54,819 nucleotides of DNA from Patescibacteria group bacterium (GTDB lineage Bacteria > Patescibacteriota > Patescibacteriia > 2-12-FULL-60-25): NCBI GenBank assembly GCA_018830865.1, contig JAHJRN010000028.1:1-54819 (forward strand), given 5' to 3'. A program made the position numbers and the translations under genes. Under the pieces are notes generated by a model. That model worked only from the letters and a program-made list of their open reading frames with translations. It had not been told where the DNA came from and ran no database searches. Numbering within the stretch: position 1 is the first letter of the stretch; each line of letters begins with the position of its first letter. Below are positions 25,722 through 33,682 of the stretch, in pieces.

Positions 25722-27155
25722 ATGCGCATCAAGCGAATCGACCTCACCTTCACGGCGCTCCTCCTGCCGCTCGACGTTTTTGCGTTGTTCGGCGCTGGCC
25801 TCGCGGCGTACCTCCTCCGGTATTCGCGCTACGTGACCGAGGTCCTTCCTATCCTCCAGAACCTTCCCTTCGCCGACTACGTCCGGACCGTCGCGCTGTT
25901 CGTCGGCGTCTGGCTCGTCCTGTTCGCGGTCGCGGGACTCTACGTGGCGCGCCCGCGAAAAGCCTGGAACGAATTCGGCCGCGTGGCACTCGCCTGCACC
26001 TCCGGCACCATGGTCCTCATCGCGTCCGTGTTCTTCACGCGCGAGCTCGTGACGTCGCGGTTCATCGTCATCGCGGTCTGGGCGTTCTCCATCCTGTTCG
26101 TCTTCCTCGTCCGCCTCGTCCTCCGCGTCATCCGGCATCTCCTCCTCCGCAACCGCATCGGGCACCTCAAGCTGGTCGTCATCGGCTTGTCCAAGGCCGC
26201 GGACGGCATCGTGAACGAATACGTGACGCGGCCCATCCTCGGCTACACGGTCGTGAAGCGCTTCGACGGATGGAACGACGAGACGCGCCGCGGACTCGAG
26301 CGCCTCCGTCGCGCCGGCGGCGTGGACGTCGTCCTCCTCGCCGAACCAGACATCCCGAAACAGGAGGCCCTCGAGCTCATCGCCTACACCGAGGACCAGA
26401 ACCTGACGTTCCACTACCTCGCCGACCTCTTTTCCGCGGCGTTCATCAACATCGAGGTCTCGACCGCGACCGGCGTCCCCATCGTCGAGGTGAAGCGTAC
26501 CCCACTCGAAGGCTGGGGCCGCATCACGAAACGCGGGTTCGATATCCTGTTCGCCGTCGTCCTGCTCATCCTCACGTCCCCGCTCACGCTCCTCGCGATG
26601 ATCTTTATCCTCCTCGAGGACGGATGGCCCGTCGTCTTCCAGAACGAACGCGTGGGCGAACGTGGCGCGACGTTCCGCCTCCTCAAGCTCCGCTCCATGT
26701 TCCAAAAGTATTCCATCGGCCCGCAGTTCAGAAATCGATCCCGCAAGAACCTTCAAATGGAACGCAAACTCATCGCCGAGCGCAGCATCAAGCATGGACC
26801 GGTCTACAAGATCGCGGACGACCCGCGCGTCACGCGCATCGGCCACGTCATCCGGCGCTGGTCCATCGACGAGCTCCCCCAATTCTGGAACGTACTGAAA
26901 GGCGACATGTCCATCGTGGGCCCACGTCCGCATCAGCCGCGTGAAGTCGACCGATACCGGCCGGACCAGCGACGCGTGCTCGCCATCCGTCCAGGTATCA
27001 CCGGCCTCGCGCAGATTTCCGGACGCAGCGACCTCGAATTCGACGACGAGGTCCGCCTCGACATGTGGTACATCGAGAACTGGTCGCTCCTCCTCGACCT
27101 CTACATCGCGCTCAAGACCCCGTTCGTGGTCCTATATAGGAAAGGGTCGTATTGA
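25722..27155 (+). CDS. Polyprenyl-phosphate sugar-1-phosphate transferase
   Basis: The 477-residue protein has the two-part layout of WbaP/PglC-like long initiating transferases: four N-terminal membrane helices (about 10-125), a Rossmann-like CoA_binding_3 domain (LKLVVIGLSKAADGIVNEYV), a further membrane helix (ILFAVVLLILTSPLTLLAMI) and the catalytic domain with KRGFDI, FQNERVGERG, LLKLRSM, the D-E pair in RRWSIDELPQFWNVL, and MSIVGPRPHQP. It transfers a sugar phosphate to undecaprenyl phosphate, the first step of a surface glycan. ATG 25722 is chosen because the upstream open frame lies inside rnpB. Two glycosyltransferases follow downstream, as expected for a glycan locus. Confidence 0.93.
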   Translation: MRIKRIDLTFTALLLPLDVFALFGAGLAAYLLRYSRYVTEVLPILQNLPFADYVRTVALFVGVWLVLFAVAGLYVARPRKAWNEFGRVALACTSGTMVLIASVFFTRELVTSRFIVIAVWAFSILFVFLVRLVLRVIRHLLLRNRIGHLKLVVIGLSKAADGIVNEYVTRPILGYTVVKRFDGWNDETRRGLERLRRAGGVDVVLLAEPDIPKQEALELIAYTEDQNLTFHYLADLFSAAFINIEVSTATGVPIVEVKRTPLEGWGRITKRGFDILFAVVLLILTSPLTLLAMIFILLEDGWPVVFQNERVGERGATFRLLKLRSMFQKYSIGPQFRNRSRKNLQMERKLIAERSIKHGPVYKIADDPRVTRIGHVIRRWSIDELPQFWNVLKGDMSIVGPRPHQPREVDRYRPDQRRVLAIRPGITGLAQISGRSDLEFDDEVRLDMWYIENWSLLLDLYIALKTPFVVLYRKGSY

Positions 27156-27180
27156 CCACGTCGCTCGCGAGCGACGTGGT
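27155..27180. repeat. 26-bp perfect palindrome after the sugar transferase
   Basis: ACCACGTCGCTCG followed directly by its reverse complement, from the last base of the TGA stop to the T of a following TTGACA (27180-27185). It could be a terminator hairpin or an operator. No T-run follows directly. Confidence 0.8.
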
Positions 27181-27224
27181 TGACAAAGAAGCTGGAACGG
27201 GGTACCGCCTAGGCGGGTCTTTTT
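27180..27224 (+). promoter_or_regulatory. Possible promoter with an attenuator-like hairpin
   Basis: TTGACA (27180-27185) has TACCGC at 17 bp, a weak -10. Overlapping it, ACCGC/GCGGGT with loop CTAG followed by TCTTTTT looks like a terminator. Either promoter or terminator, but hardly both at once. Confidence 0.35.
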
Positions 27225-27246
27225 GTATCAGAAACAGGAGCAATCC

Positions 27247-27660
27247 ATGACCGACGATTCACATCGCACGGTGTCCCATGACCTGAACCAGCGGCGTACC
27301 GAGCCTCTTACCCAGTCCCTCTTCCCGTGTACACGCGAGCTCCTCAACGATTCCGCGTTCCTGGCGTCGCTCGAACATGTCGCGCCCGCAGACGTTCTCA
27401 AGACGTACGTCGACCCCGTCGATTTCCTGTTCTGTGAGATCAAGACGAGCTATCGCGTGGTCTGCGAGCGATTCTACGCGCAGAAATGCGCCGCGCTCTG
27501 CGCCCTCCCCATCTGCACGCCCGAGCGCATCCGCCGATGGGATACGCTCCTCATGGGAGCTCTGCTCCTCGCCGACGAATTCCGGCGCCAAGGCAAATCC
27601 CTTCCGTGGGACCAATTCCGCCAACTCGTGTTCCAGACGGCGGACGGCGTCAACCTCTGA
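27247..27660 (+). CDS. Hypothetical protein, 137 aa
   Basis: ATG 27247 follows AGGAG at good spacing; the frame extends eight codons upstream but over the likely terminator. The product is soluble, probably mostly helical, with five Cys (FLFCEIKTSYRVVCERF, QKCAALCALPICT) that lack a clear metal-binding spacing. No signal peptide or membrane segment. I do not recognise the family. It sits alone between the sugar transferase and the first GT4 gene and is closed by a strong terminator, so it may not belong to the glycan pathway. Confidence 0.65.
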   Translation: MTDDSHRTVSHDLNQRRTEPLTQSLFPCTRELLNDSAFLASLEHVAPADVLKTYVDPVDFLFCEIKTSYRVVCERFYAQKCAALCALPICTPERIRRWDTLLMGALLLADEFRRQGKSLPWDQFRQLVFQTADGVNL

Positions 27661-27687
27661 CTGGCCGACACGACCGACTCCCCTCCG

Positions 27688-27711
27688 ACGACCCGCCCAC
27701 GGGTCGTTTTT
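27688..27711 (+). terminator. Intrinsic terminator
   Basis: ACGACCCG/CGGGTCGT with loop CCCA, followed by TTTT. Confidence 0.85.
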
Positions 27712-27733
27712 CGTCGCCATCGGGGAGTGTCGC

Positions 27734-27763
27734 ATGACAAACGTGCTACGCGATGCGTAAGAT
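27734..27763 (+). promoter_or_regulatory. Promoter of the first GT4 gene, leaderless
   Basis: ATGACA (27734-27739), 18-bp spacer, TAAGAT (27758-27763), 7 nt before ATG 27771. Confidence 0.55.
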
Positions 27764-27770
27764 AGGCGGG

Positions 27771-28922
27771 ATGGAAACGCCGATCCAAGCCACGATCCCC
27801 TCCATGAACGCGTCCGCGAGACGGCCCGCGAGGCGCGTCGCACTCGTGCATGACTATCTCGTGCAGGACGGCGGGGCCGAACGCGTCTTGGGCGTCCTGC
27901 AGACGATGTTCCCCGACGCGCCGACGTTCGTGCTCATCCACGACGCCGGCCGGAGCCATGCACAGTTCCGCGGACGGGATATCCGCACGTCGTTCCTCGA
28001 CCGCTGGCCGTTCGCGCACCGCGCCTACCAGTGGTACCTCCCGCTCATGCCCATCGCGGTCGAGCATCTCGACCTATCCGGGTTCGACCTCGTCATCTCC
28101 TCGTCCAGCTCGTTCGCCAAAGGCGTCATCGCCGCGCCAGACAGCATCCACGTCTGCTACTGCCATACCCCGACGCGGTTCCTCTGGCAGGAGCGCATCG
28201 GCTACCTGAACGACCTCCCCCAACCGCAGATCATGCGGCTCCTCCTCCCGCCGCTCCTGCACCGTCTGCGCCAATGGGACCGCCTCGCCGCGGAACGGCC
28301 GGACGTGATGCTCACGAACTCCGAGACCAGCCGCGCGCGCATCAGACGATACTACGGCCGAGAGAGCCACGTCATCCATCCGCCCGTAGAAATCTCGTCG
28401 ATCCCGATCGGCTCCGGCCCCGGCGCATATTGGCTCGCGGGCGGACGGCTTGTCGGGTACAAGCGGTTCGACCTCGTGGTGAAAGCGTTCGCGAAACTGA
28501 ACCTGCCGCTCAAGGTCTTCGGTATCGGACCGGAGCTCGCCAAGCTCCGCGCCATCGCCGGACCGAAAACGGCGTTCCTCGGCCACGTCGACGATGCGAC
28601 TAAAGCGACGCTCTATCGCGATGCTATCGGCTATGTCAGCCCCCAGATCGAGGATTTTGGCATCACCATCATCGAGGCCATGGCCGCCGGCCGACCGGTC
28701 GTGACCTTCGGACAAGGCGGCGCCAAGGAGACGGTCCTCCCGGGCGTCACTGGCATCCATATCGAAGCCCAGGCCTGGGAAGACATCGGTGACGCCATCA
28801 TCCGCTTCGACGCGTCGCGTTTCGACCCCAAGGCCATCCGTGCGCATGCCGAGACGTTCTCAACCGAACGCTTCGCGGCCAAGATGCGTGAATTCCTCGA
28901 CCTTCATGCGCTGGCTAGTTGA
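27771..28922 (+). CDS. GT4-family glycosyltransferase
   Basis: The 383-residue protein has the GT-B fold of group 1 transferases. The N-terminal domain carries HDYLVQDGGAERVL, the acceptor-side motif common to GT4 enzymes, and FDLVISSSSSFAKGV. The C-terminal nucleotide-sugar domain has AGGRLVGYKRFDLVVKA, and the E-x7-E type motif in SPQIEDFGITIIEAMAAG. It should add one sugar to a lipid-linked or extracellular glycan. The start at 27771 is chosen since an ATG six codons upstream lies inside the -10 box. Its 3' end overlaps the second GT4 gene by 17 nt. Confidence 0.9.
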   Translation: METPIQATIPSMNASARRPARRVALVHDYLVQDGGAERVLGVLQTMFPDAPTFVLIHDAGRSHAQFRGRDIRTSFLDRWPFAHRAYQWYLPLMPIAVEHLDLSGFDLVISSSSSFAKGVIAAPDSIHVCYCHTPTRFLWQERIGYLNDLPQPQIMRLLLPPLLHRLRQWDRLAAERPDVMLTNSETSRARIRRYYGRESHVIHPPVEISSIPIGSGPGAYWLAGGRLVGYKRFDLVVKAFAKLNLPLKVFGIGPELAKLRAIAGPKTAFLGHVDDATKATLYRDAIGYVSPQIEDFGITIIEAMAAGRPVVTFGQGGAKETVLPGVTGIHIEAQAWEDIGDAIIRFDASRFDPKAIRAHAETFSTERFAAKMREFLDLHALAS

Positions 28923-29943
28923 CGCGCGTCCCCTCACGGACGCGACAAGCGGGGGCGTCGGCCGCGTCTCGCGACACCTCCTCAAGGCGTTCACGCGTCT
29001 CGCAACCGACGACGAGACCGTCCTTGCGACGACCGGTTCCCAACCGCCGACGACGGACGTGCTTCCGACCGGATCGAACGTACGTCATGTCCATCTACGC
29101 GTTCCGAACAAGCTCTGGAGCCTCGGATGCATGACCGGATTCGCGGCAATCGACGAGACGTGTGAACGCCGTGCCGGAACCGTCGACGCCACGTTCCTCC
29201 CGAATCTCGGGTTCGTCGGCGAACTCCGTCGTCCCACCGTCCTCCTTCTCCACGATCTCTCGTTCCTCATCGAACCACGATGGTTTTCCCGACGCGCGCG
29301 GCTCTGGCATCAGGCCGTAGACGCGACCGCGCAGATCCGACGCGCCACGCACCTCCTCGCCGTGTCCGAAACGACCAGGTGCGACGCGATGCGTCTCCTC
29401 GACATCCCCGGCGACCGCATCACCGTCATCCCCATCGGCGCGACGTTCGAATCCGTCGCTCCACGCTCCACGCTCCACGCTCCACGAGCCAGATACGTCC
29501 TCGCGCTCGGCGCCGACGATTCGCGCAAGAACGCCGCGACCGCCACCGAAGCCGTCGCCGCGTTGCGACACGAACCCAGATTCGAAGATGTCGAGCTCGT
29601 GCTCGTCGGATCACCGACGTGCCCGCGGCCATCCGACGCCGAACTCGCCGACCTGTATCGTCACGCATCCGCCTTCCTCTATCCCTCGTGGTACGAAGGA
29701 TACGGCCTGCCGCTTCATGAGGCCGCTGCGTTCGGCACGCCCTGCATCGCCTCGACCGCTGGCGCCCTGCTGGAAACCGCCCCACCCGGAACCCTCTTCG
29801 CCGACCCGGCCAAACCTCACCACTGGGTCGAGGCCCTGAAGATAGCCCTTTCGATCCAAACGCAGGATGTTCGTATTTCCGCTCAACCGTGGGACCAAGC
29901 CGCCTCTATTCTCCTCGCGACTCTTCGAGGTGTCACGCATTGA
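28906..29943 (+). CDS. GT4-family glycosyltransferase with heptanucleotide repeat
   Basis: The 345-residue protein is a second group 1 transferase: N-terminal MRWLVDARPLTDATSGGVGR, LLLHDLSFLIEP, then the donor domain with ADDSRKNAATA and the signature YPSWYEGYGLPLHEAAAFGTP. ATG 28906 lies inside the end of the preceding GT4 gene, so translation is coupled. At 29458-29485 a 7-nt unit (GCTCCAC) is repeated four times in the linker between domains; gain or loss of units would shift the frame. The stop TGA lies inside the -35 box of the next promoter. Sugar and acceptor specificity are unknown. Confidence 0.9.
   Translation: MRWLVDARPLTDATSGGVGRVSRHLLKAFTRLATDDETVLATTGSQPPTTDVLPTGSNVRHVHLRVPNKLWSLGCMTGFAAIDETCERRAGTVDATFLPNLGFVGELRRPTVLLLHDLSFLIEPRWFSRRARLWHQAVDATAQIRRATHLLAVSETTRCDAMRLLDIPGDRITVIPIGATFESVAPRSTLHAPRARYVLALGADDSRKNAATATEAVAALRHEPRFEDVELVLVGSPTCPRPSDAELADLYRHASAFLYPSWYEGYGLPLHEAAAFGTPCIASTAGALLETAPPGTLFADPAKPHHWVEALKIALSIQTQDVRISAQPWDQAASILLATLRGVTH
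29458..29485 (+). repeat. Four-fold heptanucleotide tandem repeat
   Basis: GCTCCAC four times in a row within the second GT4 gene, encoding part of SVAPRSTLHAPRA. Confidence 0.85.
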
Positions 29944-29968
29944 CAATCTCCCCGTTTTTTGGTATGAA
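29940..29968 (+). promoter_or_regulatory. Promoter of the large repeat protein gene
   Basis: Consensus TTGACA (29940-29945), 17-bp spacer, TATGAA (29963-29968). About 30 nt of leader precede ATG 30006. The -35 overlaps the stop of the GT4 gene. Confidence 0.65.
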
Positions 29969-30005
29969 ATACCCATAAAGAAGGGTTTTATTCCTTGAGA
30001 ATCCT

Positions 30006-32570
30006 ATGCACCGCACACTCATCATGGCGCTCCTCGCGCTTACGACCGCCCTTTCGGTCGGCCTCTCGGCCGGAACCGCGTCCGCCACCACGAATCCGTG
30101 GACGTGGACCGACATTTCGAGTCAGGTCGAGCATCGGACGCAGCGTCCGGTCTGGGCCATGGCCTACGCTTCCCCGTATTGGTTCTACACCGACGGGCTT
30201 GAGCTGTGGAACGGCGGCCAGGTGTACCGCACCGACGGCACGAACATGACGAACGTCACGCTGAACGTCCGCAACGCGGGCCTCTCGCGCGTGGACGAGA
30301 TCGTCACCGACGGCCGCACGGTCGTGTTCCTCAAGAACGTCTATCGTCTCGACAACACGGTCGAGGCCGTCGCCTACCGCGACGGAACCTATACGAACAT
30401 CACGTCCGAGATCCGCAAGCCGCTCGACTCGAACGAGGGCATCAGCTCCCTCGTCGGACGCAACGGCACATGGGTCACGGTCACGACGCGCGCCCGCTTC
30501 GTGAAGTACGGCGAGACATTCTCGACCTACACGCGCATCACGATGCCGTCGGAGGTCAAGACGCTGTACTCCAGCGACGCGTCGCTCCTGTACAGCTCGC
30601 ACGACCGCTATGATCGCGGCTGGGAGACGGGTTCGTTCGCCGGCATCGCCGTCGCGCCGGTCGGCAGCAAGTTCCTCATTGCGATCGATGAACGTTTCCT
30701 CACGTCCGGATCGCTGTACGCGAATTTCTACGTCTACGACAACTCCTACATCTCGAGCATCGGCCGTCCCGATTCGACGACCGATAACGTCTATGCGATG
30801 TCGTCCAACGGCTCGCAGGCGCTGATTGTCGCCGACCGCATCAATGCCGGCGGCGACAACGGGACCGTCTACACGTACGACGGTTCCTCGTGGAGGGAGA
30901 TGTCGTATGACCAGTGGTTCTACAATGCGGCAGGAACGCGCCTGTCCAAGGACACGACCTTCCCCGATCGCTCCAATTTTGAGATTTCCTGGAACGGCAC
31001 CCGCTGGACCATCGTCTCCGGCCAGGAACTCTACCAGGTCGCCAACAACACATTCGAGAAGATCGGCCCGATGCGCGACTACTTCATCACGAGCGCGTCG
31101 AACGGCGCCGGCATGTCCCTCATGGGCGGCGCAGTGTCCGTCCTCGGATACAACCAGCCCATCTTCCCGCTCAACGCCAAACTCGCGCGCGTCACGGAGA
31201 GCTACGTGAGCGTCCCGACGACGCAGACGACCACGAACCCGGTCGGCACGGCCTACAACATCTCCGCCTGGCAGTGGCTCGACCCGAACCAGACGAGCAT
31301 CCAGCGCAACCAGTCCTTCACCTACACGGTGCAGGCGCAACACGCCGACGGCCTCTCCCGTGCTGAGATCTGGGTGAACGGCGTCAACCGCAAGACCTGC
31401 GCGCTCGCCGCGACCTCCGCGAACCAGACGTGTTCCATCACGCTTGCGGGCACCGAGTTCAACATGAACACGCAGGTCGCGATGAACGCCAAGATCGTCG
31501 GCCGCGACGGCGAGTACCAGCAGCTCTGGACGCCGCTCACCTACATGTACGTGTCCGAGACGACGCCGTACGTGTCGACGTATTACCCGTCGCAGACCAG
31601 CTCCTACAGCATCGACGCCTGGCAGTCGTTCTCGAACGGCGTCTCGACCATCCGTCGGGACCAGGTCTCGACCTATACCGTCACGGCCCAGCACCCGTAC
31701 GGCCTGTCCCGCGCCGAGATCTACGTGAACGGCATCCTGCGCAAGACCTGCACGCTCGCCAGCACCTCGACGAACCAGACGTGCTCCCTCGCGATCTACG
31801 GTTCCGACTACGCCGCGGGCTCGAGCGTCGCCGTGAACGCCAAGATCGTCGGCCGCGACGGCGAGTACCAGCAGCTCTGGACGCCGCTCACCTACATGTA
31901 CGTGACGGACTCCTCGACCTCGGTCGTCACCCCGTCGAACCCGCCCGTCACCTCGGTCTGGTCCTCACCCGGCACGACCGTGCTTGACCGCGTGACCTAC
32001 CAGGTGACCGCCTCGGACCCGAACGGCATCCGACGCATCGAGATCTGGGTGAACGGCGTCGTCCGCCGCACCTGCACGTTCGCCGACGCCGTGTCGGACG
32101 CCTCGTGCAGCTGGGACGTTCTTGCGTCCGACTACGCGAACGGTTCCGAGGTCTTCGTCAACGCGCGCGTCGAAGACGCGACCGGTGCCGTGACCTGGGC
32201 CGACTCCCGCAGCTGGCGCGTCCAGACGAACGTCTTCACGGTCCTCCCGACCGCGCCGGTCGTCACGCAGGCCGCCCCGACGTACCCGACGTCCAACCTT
32301 CCGGGCACGCTCTCGGTGACCACGGACCACGCGACGGGCTACACGGCCAACGACCGCATCACGTTCACGGCCACGGCCACCGACGGCAACGGCATCGACC
32401 GCATCGATCTCTACGTCGAGGGAGAGCTCGTGAAGACCTGCTACGGCACCGGGACCTGTTCCTGGACCGGCGGTCCGTACGGCTCCTCGTACGTGAGCTA
32501 CGGCGCGACCATGGTCGACAAGGCCGGATACGCCATCTGGACCGGCTACATGACCATCAAGAAAATCTGA
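30006..32570 (+). CDS. Large secreted protein with four Ig-like repeats
   Basis: The 854-residue protein begins with a signal peptide (LIMALLALTTALSVGLSAG, then TASA). Residues about 28-400 contain W/Y- and G-rich strands reminiscent of a beta-propeller (LELWNGGQVYRTDGTN, YRDGTYTNITSEI, TVYTYDGSSWREMSY). From about 410 four repeats of about 100-117 residues follow, each with LSRAEIWVNGVNRKTC-type strands and a Cys pair, ending in YMYV. Repeats 1 and 2 share a 71-nt stretch identical at DNA level (31483-31553 and 31834-31904), a sign of recent duplication or gene conversion. No anchor motif is visible at the C-terminus. The position behind two glycosyltransferase genes makes a glycosylated surface protein plausible, which is inference. 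A terminator follows. Confidence 0.78.
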   Translation: MHRTLIMALLALTTALSVGLSAGTASATTNPWTWTDISSQVEHRTQRPVWAMAYASPYWFYTDGLELWNGGQVYRTDGTNMTNVTLNVRNAGLSRVDEIVTDGRTVVFLKNVYRLDNTVEAVAYRDGTYTNITSEIRKPLDSNEGISSLVGRNGTWVTVTTRARFVKYGETFSTYTRITMPSEVKTLYSSDASLLYSSHDRYDRGWETGSFAGIAVAPVGSKFLIAIDERFLTSGSLYANFYVYDNSYISSIGRPDSTTDNVYAMSSNGSQALIVADRINAGGDNGTVYTYDGSSWREMSYDQWFYNAAGTRLSKDTTFPDRSNFEISWNGTRWTIVSGQELYQVANNTFEKIGPMRDYFITSASNGAGMSLMGGAVSVLGYNQPIFPLNAKLARVTESYVSVPTTQTTTNPVGTAYNISAWQWLDPNQTSIQRNQSFTYTVQAQHADGLSRAEIWVNGVNRKTCALAATSANQTCSITLAGTEFNMNTQVAMNAKIVGRDGEYQQLWTPLTYMYVSETTPYVSTYYPSQTSSYSIDAWQSFSNGVSTIRRDQVSTYTVTAQHPYGLSRAEIYVNGILRKTCTLASTSTNQTCSLAIYGSDYAAGSSVAVNAKIVGRDGEYQQLWTPLTYMYVTDSSTSVVTPSNPPVTSVWSSPGTTVLDRVTYQVTASDPNGIRRIEIWVNGVVRRTCTFADAVSDASCSWDVLASDYANGSEVFVNARVEDATGAVTWADSRSWRVQTNVFTVLPTAPVVTQAAPTYPTSNLPGTLSVTTDHATGYTANDRITFTATATDGNGIDRIDLYVEGELVKTCYGTGTCSWTGGPYGSSYVSYGATMVDKAGYAIWTGYMTIKKI

Positions 32571-32591
32571 ACGCGATGACCGCAATCGAAC

Positions 32592-32613
32592 ACACCCGCC
32601 GACCGGCGGGTGT
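32592..32613 (+). terminator. Intrinsic terminator
   Basis: ACACCCGCC/GGCGGGTGT with loop GACC, followed by a T-rich tract. Confidence 0.8.
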
Positions 32614-32647
32614 TTCGTTTCTCTTTCTTGCTTCTTTCTTCTCGCTT

Positions 32648-33331
32648 CTAGTCGTCGGTCGGAGCGATCTCCTTCTCTTCCGTGTAGAACGCGATCTCGC
32701 CGTCGAGAATCTCCAGAGGGACCTGTTCGCCCTTGAACAGGATGCGGTCCTCGAAGTGCCGCATCTTCGACAACACCTCATCCTGGGCCGCCACGGGCAA
32801 GGATTCGGCAAGGTCACGCAACCGCCGGAACCGTTCCCGATACGCCTCCATCCCGCGGACGCCGTCCTTGACGAGGAGCCCCAGCGCCTCATGCTTCTCC
32901 TTCCAGACGTCCTCAGCGACCTGATCACGGACATGCGTGACCTCGAACATCTCGTCATCTTCCCGCAACGCCGTCCCGACGTCCTCATGCTGCAGGACCT
33001 CGTCGAGCGTCTTCGCGCCGACGCCCTTGCGGAACCGGTTCATCAGGACTTTGGTCGATGGCCGAACCATGGCCGTCACGCGTTTCCACTCCTCTTCCGA
33101 TCCCTCGTGCGACAGATAGTACCGGACGGCGTGGCGTGCCGGCCACGTCACGATCGCAAGGGTTCGCGCCGCAGCCGCGAGGTCTTCGGTCGGAGGGTCG
33201 TTCCCGTCATGATGTCCCTTCACGAAACGTTCCGCTTCGAGACGTTCCTTCTTCCCCGCATAGGCAGATGCCATGACAAGAAAATCGATGACACGCGGCG
33301 CGTCGGAAAGGTCGAGAAAGAGGACTGGCAT
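32648..33331 (-). CDS. Hypothetical helical protein, 227 aa
   Basis: The product is a charged, mostly helical cytoplasmic protein beginning MPVLFLDLSDAPRVIDFLV and ending in an acidic tail. There is no signal peptide, membrane segment or recognised catalytic motif, and I do not know the family. ATG 33331 is chosen over an upstream start 16 codons earlier because a TATACT -10 box ends 7 nt before it. It is a single-gene unit convergent to the large repeat protein gene. Confidence 0.65.
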   Translation of the reverse strand: MPVLFLDLSDAPRVIDFLVMASAYAGKKERLEAERFVKGHHDGNDPPTEDLAAAARTLAIVTWPARHAVRYYLSHEGSEEEWKRVTAMVRPSTKVLMNRFRKGVGAKTLDEVLQHEDVGTALREDDEMFEVTHVRDQVAEDVWKEKHEALGLLVKDGVRGMEAYRERFRRLRDLAESLPVAAQDEVLSKMRHFEDRILFKGEQVPLEILDGEIAFYTEEKEIAPTDD

Positions 33332-33338
33332 GCGACCA

Positions 33339-33344
33339 AGTATA
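33339..33344 (-). promoter_or_regulatory. -10 box of the 32648-33331 gene, leaderless
   Basis: TATACT on the minus strand, 7 nt before ATG 33331. The -35 region (TTCAGT at 17 bp) is poor. Confidence 0.5.
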
Positions 33345-33410
33345 CCCGAAAAGCCCGCGCAACTGAACCGTGAATCCAAGCCTCACCGCTGACCATCTGC
33401 GCGTGAACGT

Positions 33411-33541
33411 ATGGACAATCCCGGATTGCGCTCCTGATCATCTCTCTCACGTCCTCTCCCTGGACCCTCTCGTGCCCTCCCGGTTCGTGCGGGTCCCCTC
33501 GGATCCTCTCGTGACGCTGGTTCGTCTGGGTCTTTTTTTAT
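33411..33541 (+). other. Non-coding stretch with T-run upstream of rpsA
   Basis: The region holds an ATG-led eight-codon frame (from 33411), two related segments containing CCTCTCGTG (around 33470 and 33505), an imperfect hairpin GGACCC/GGGTCC and a run of seven T at 33535-33541. It may be a small terminated transcript or an old leader; nothing is certain. Confidence 0.3.
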
Positions 33542-33556
33542 CCCAAACCCATCCCC

Positions 33557-33585
33557 TTGCCCGTTCCAGCGTTTTCCTGTACGGT
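33557..33585 (+). promoter_or_regulatory. Promoter of rpsA
   Basis: TTGCCC (33557-33562), 17-bp spacer, TACGGT (33580-33585). The leader is about 90 nt and contains GCAGGAGGC 13 nt before ATG 33683, one of the few clear Shine-Dalgarno sites here, though with wide spacing. Confidence 0.6.
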
Positions 33586-33682
33586 CTACGCACTTCGCTA
33601 AGAAGCTCCGGTCATCGCCGCAATCCTTATAACTCATGGCGAACGGAGGCTTCCTGTCACGCAGGAGGCTAAACAATCCAAT

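Noticed and set aside
27180-27208. A firm promoter for the 27247 gene
   Set aside because: The -35 is perfect, but the -10 is poor and is overlapped by a terminator-like hairpin, so it is listed only at low confidence.
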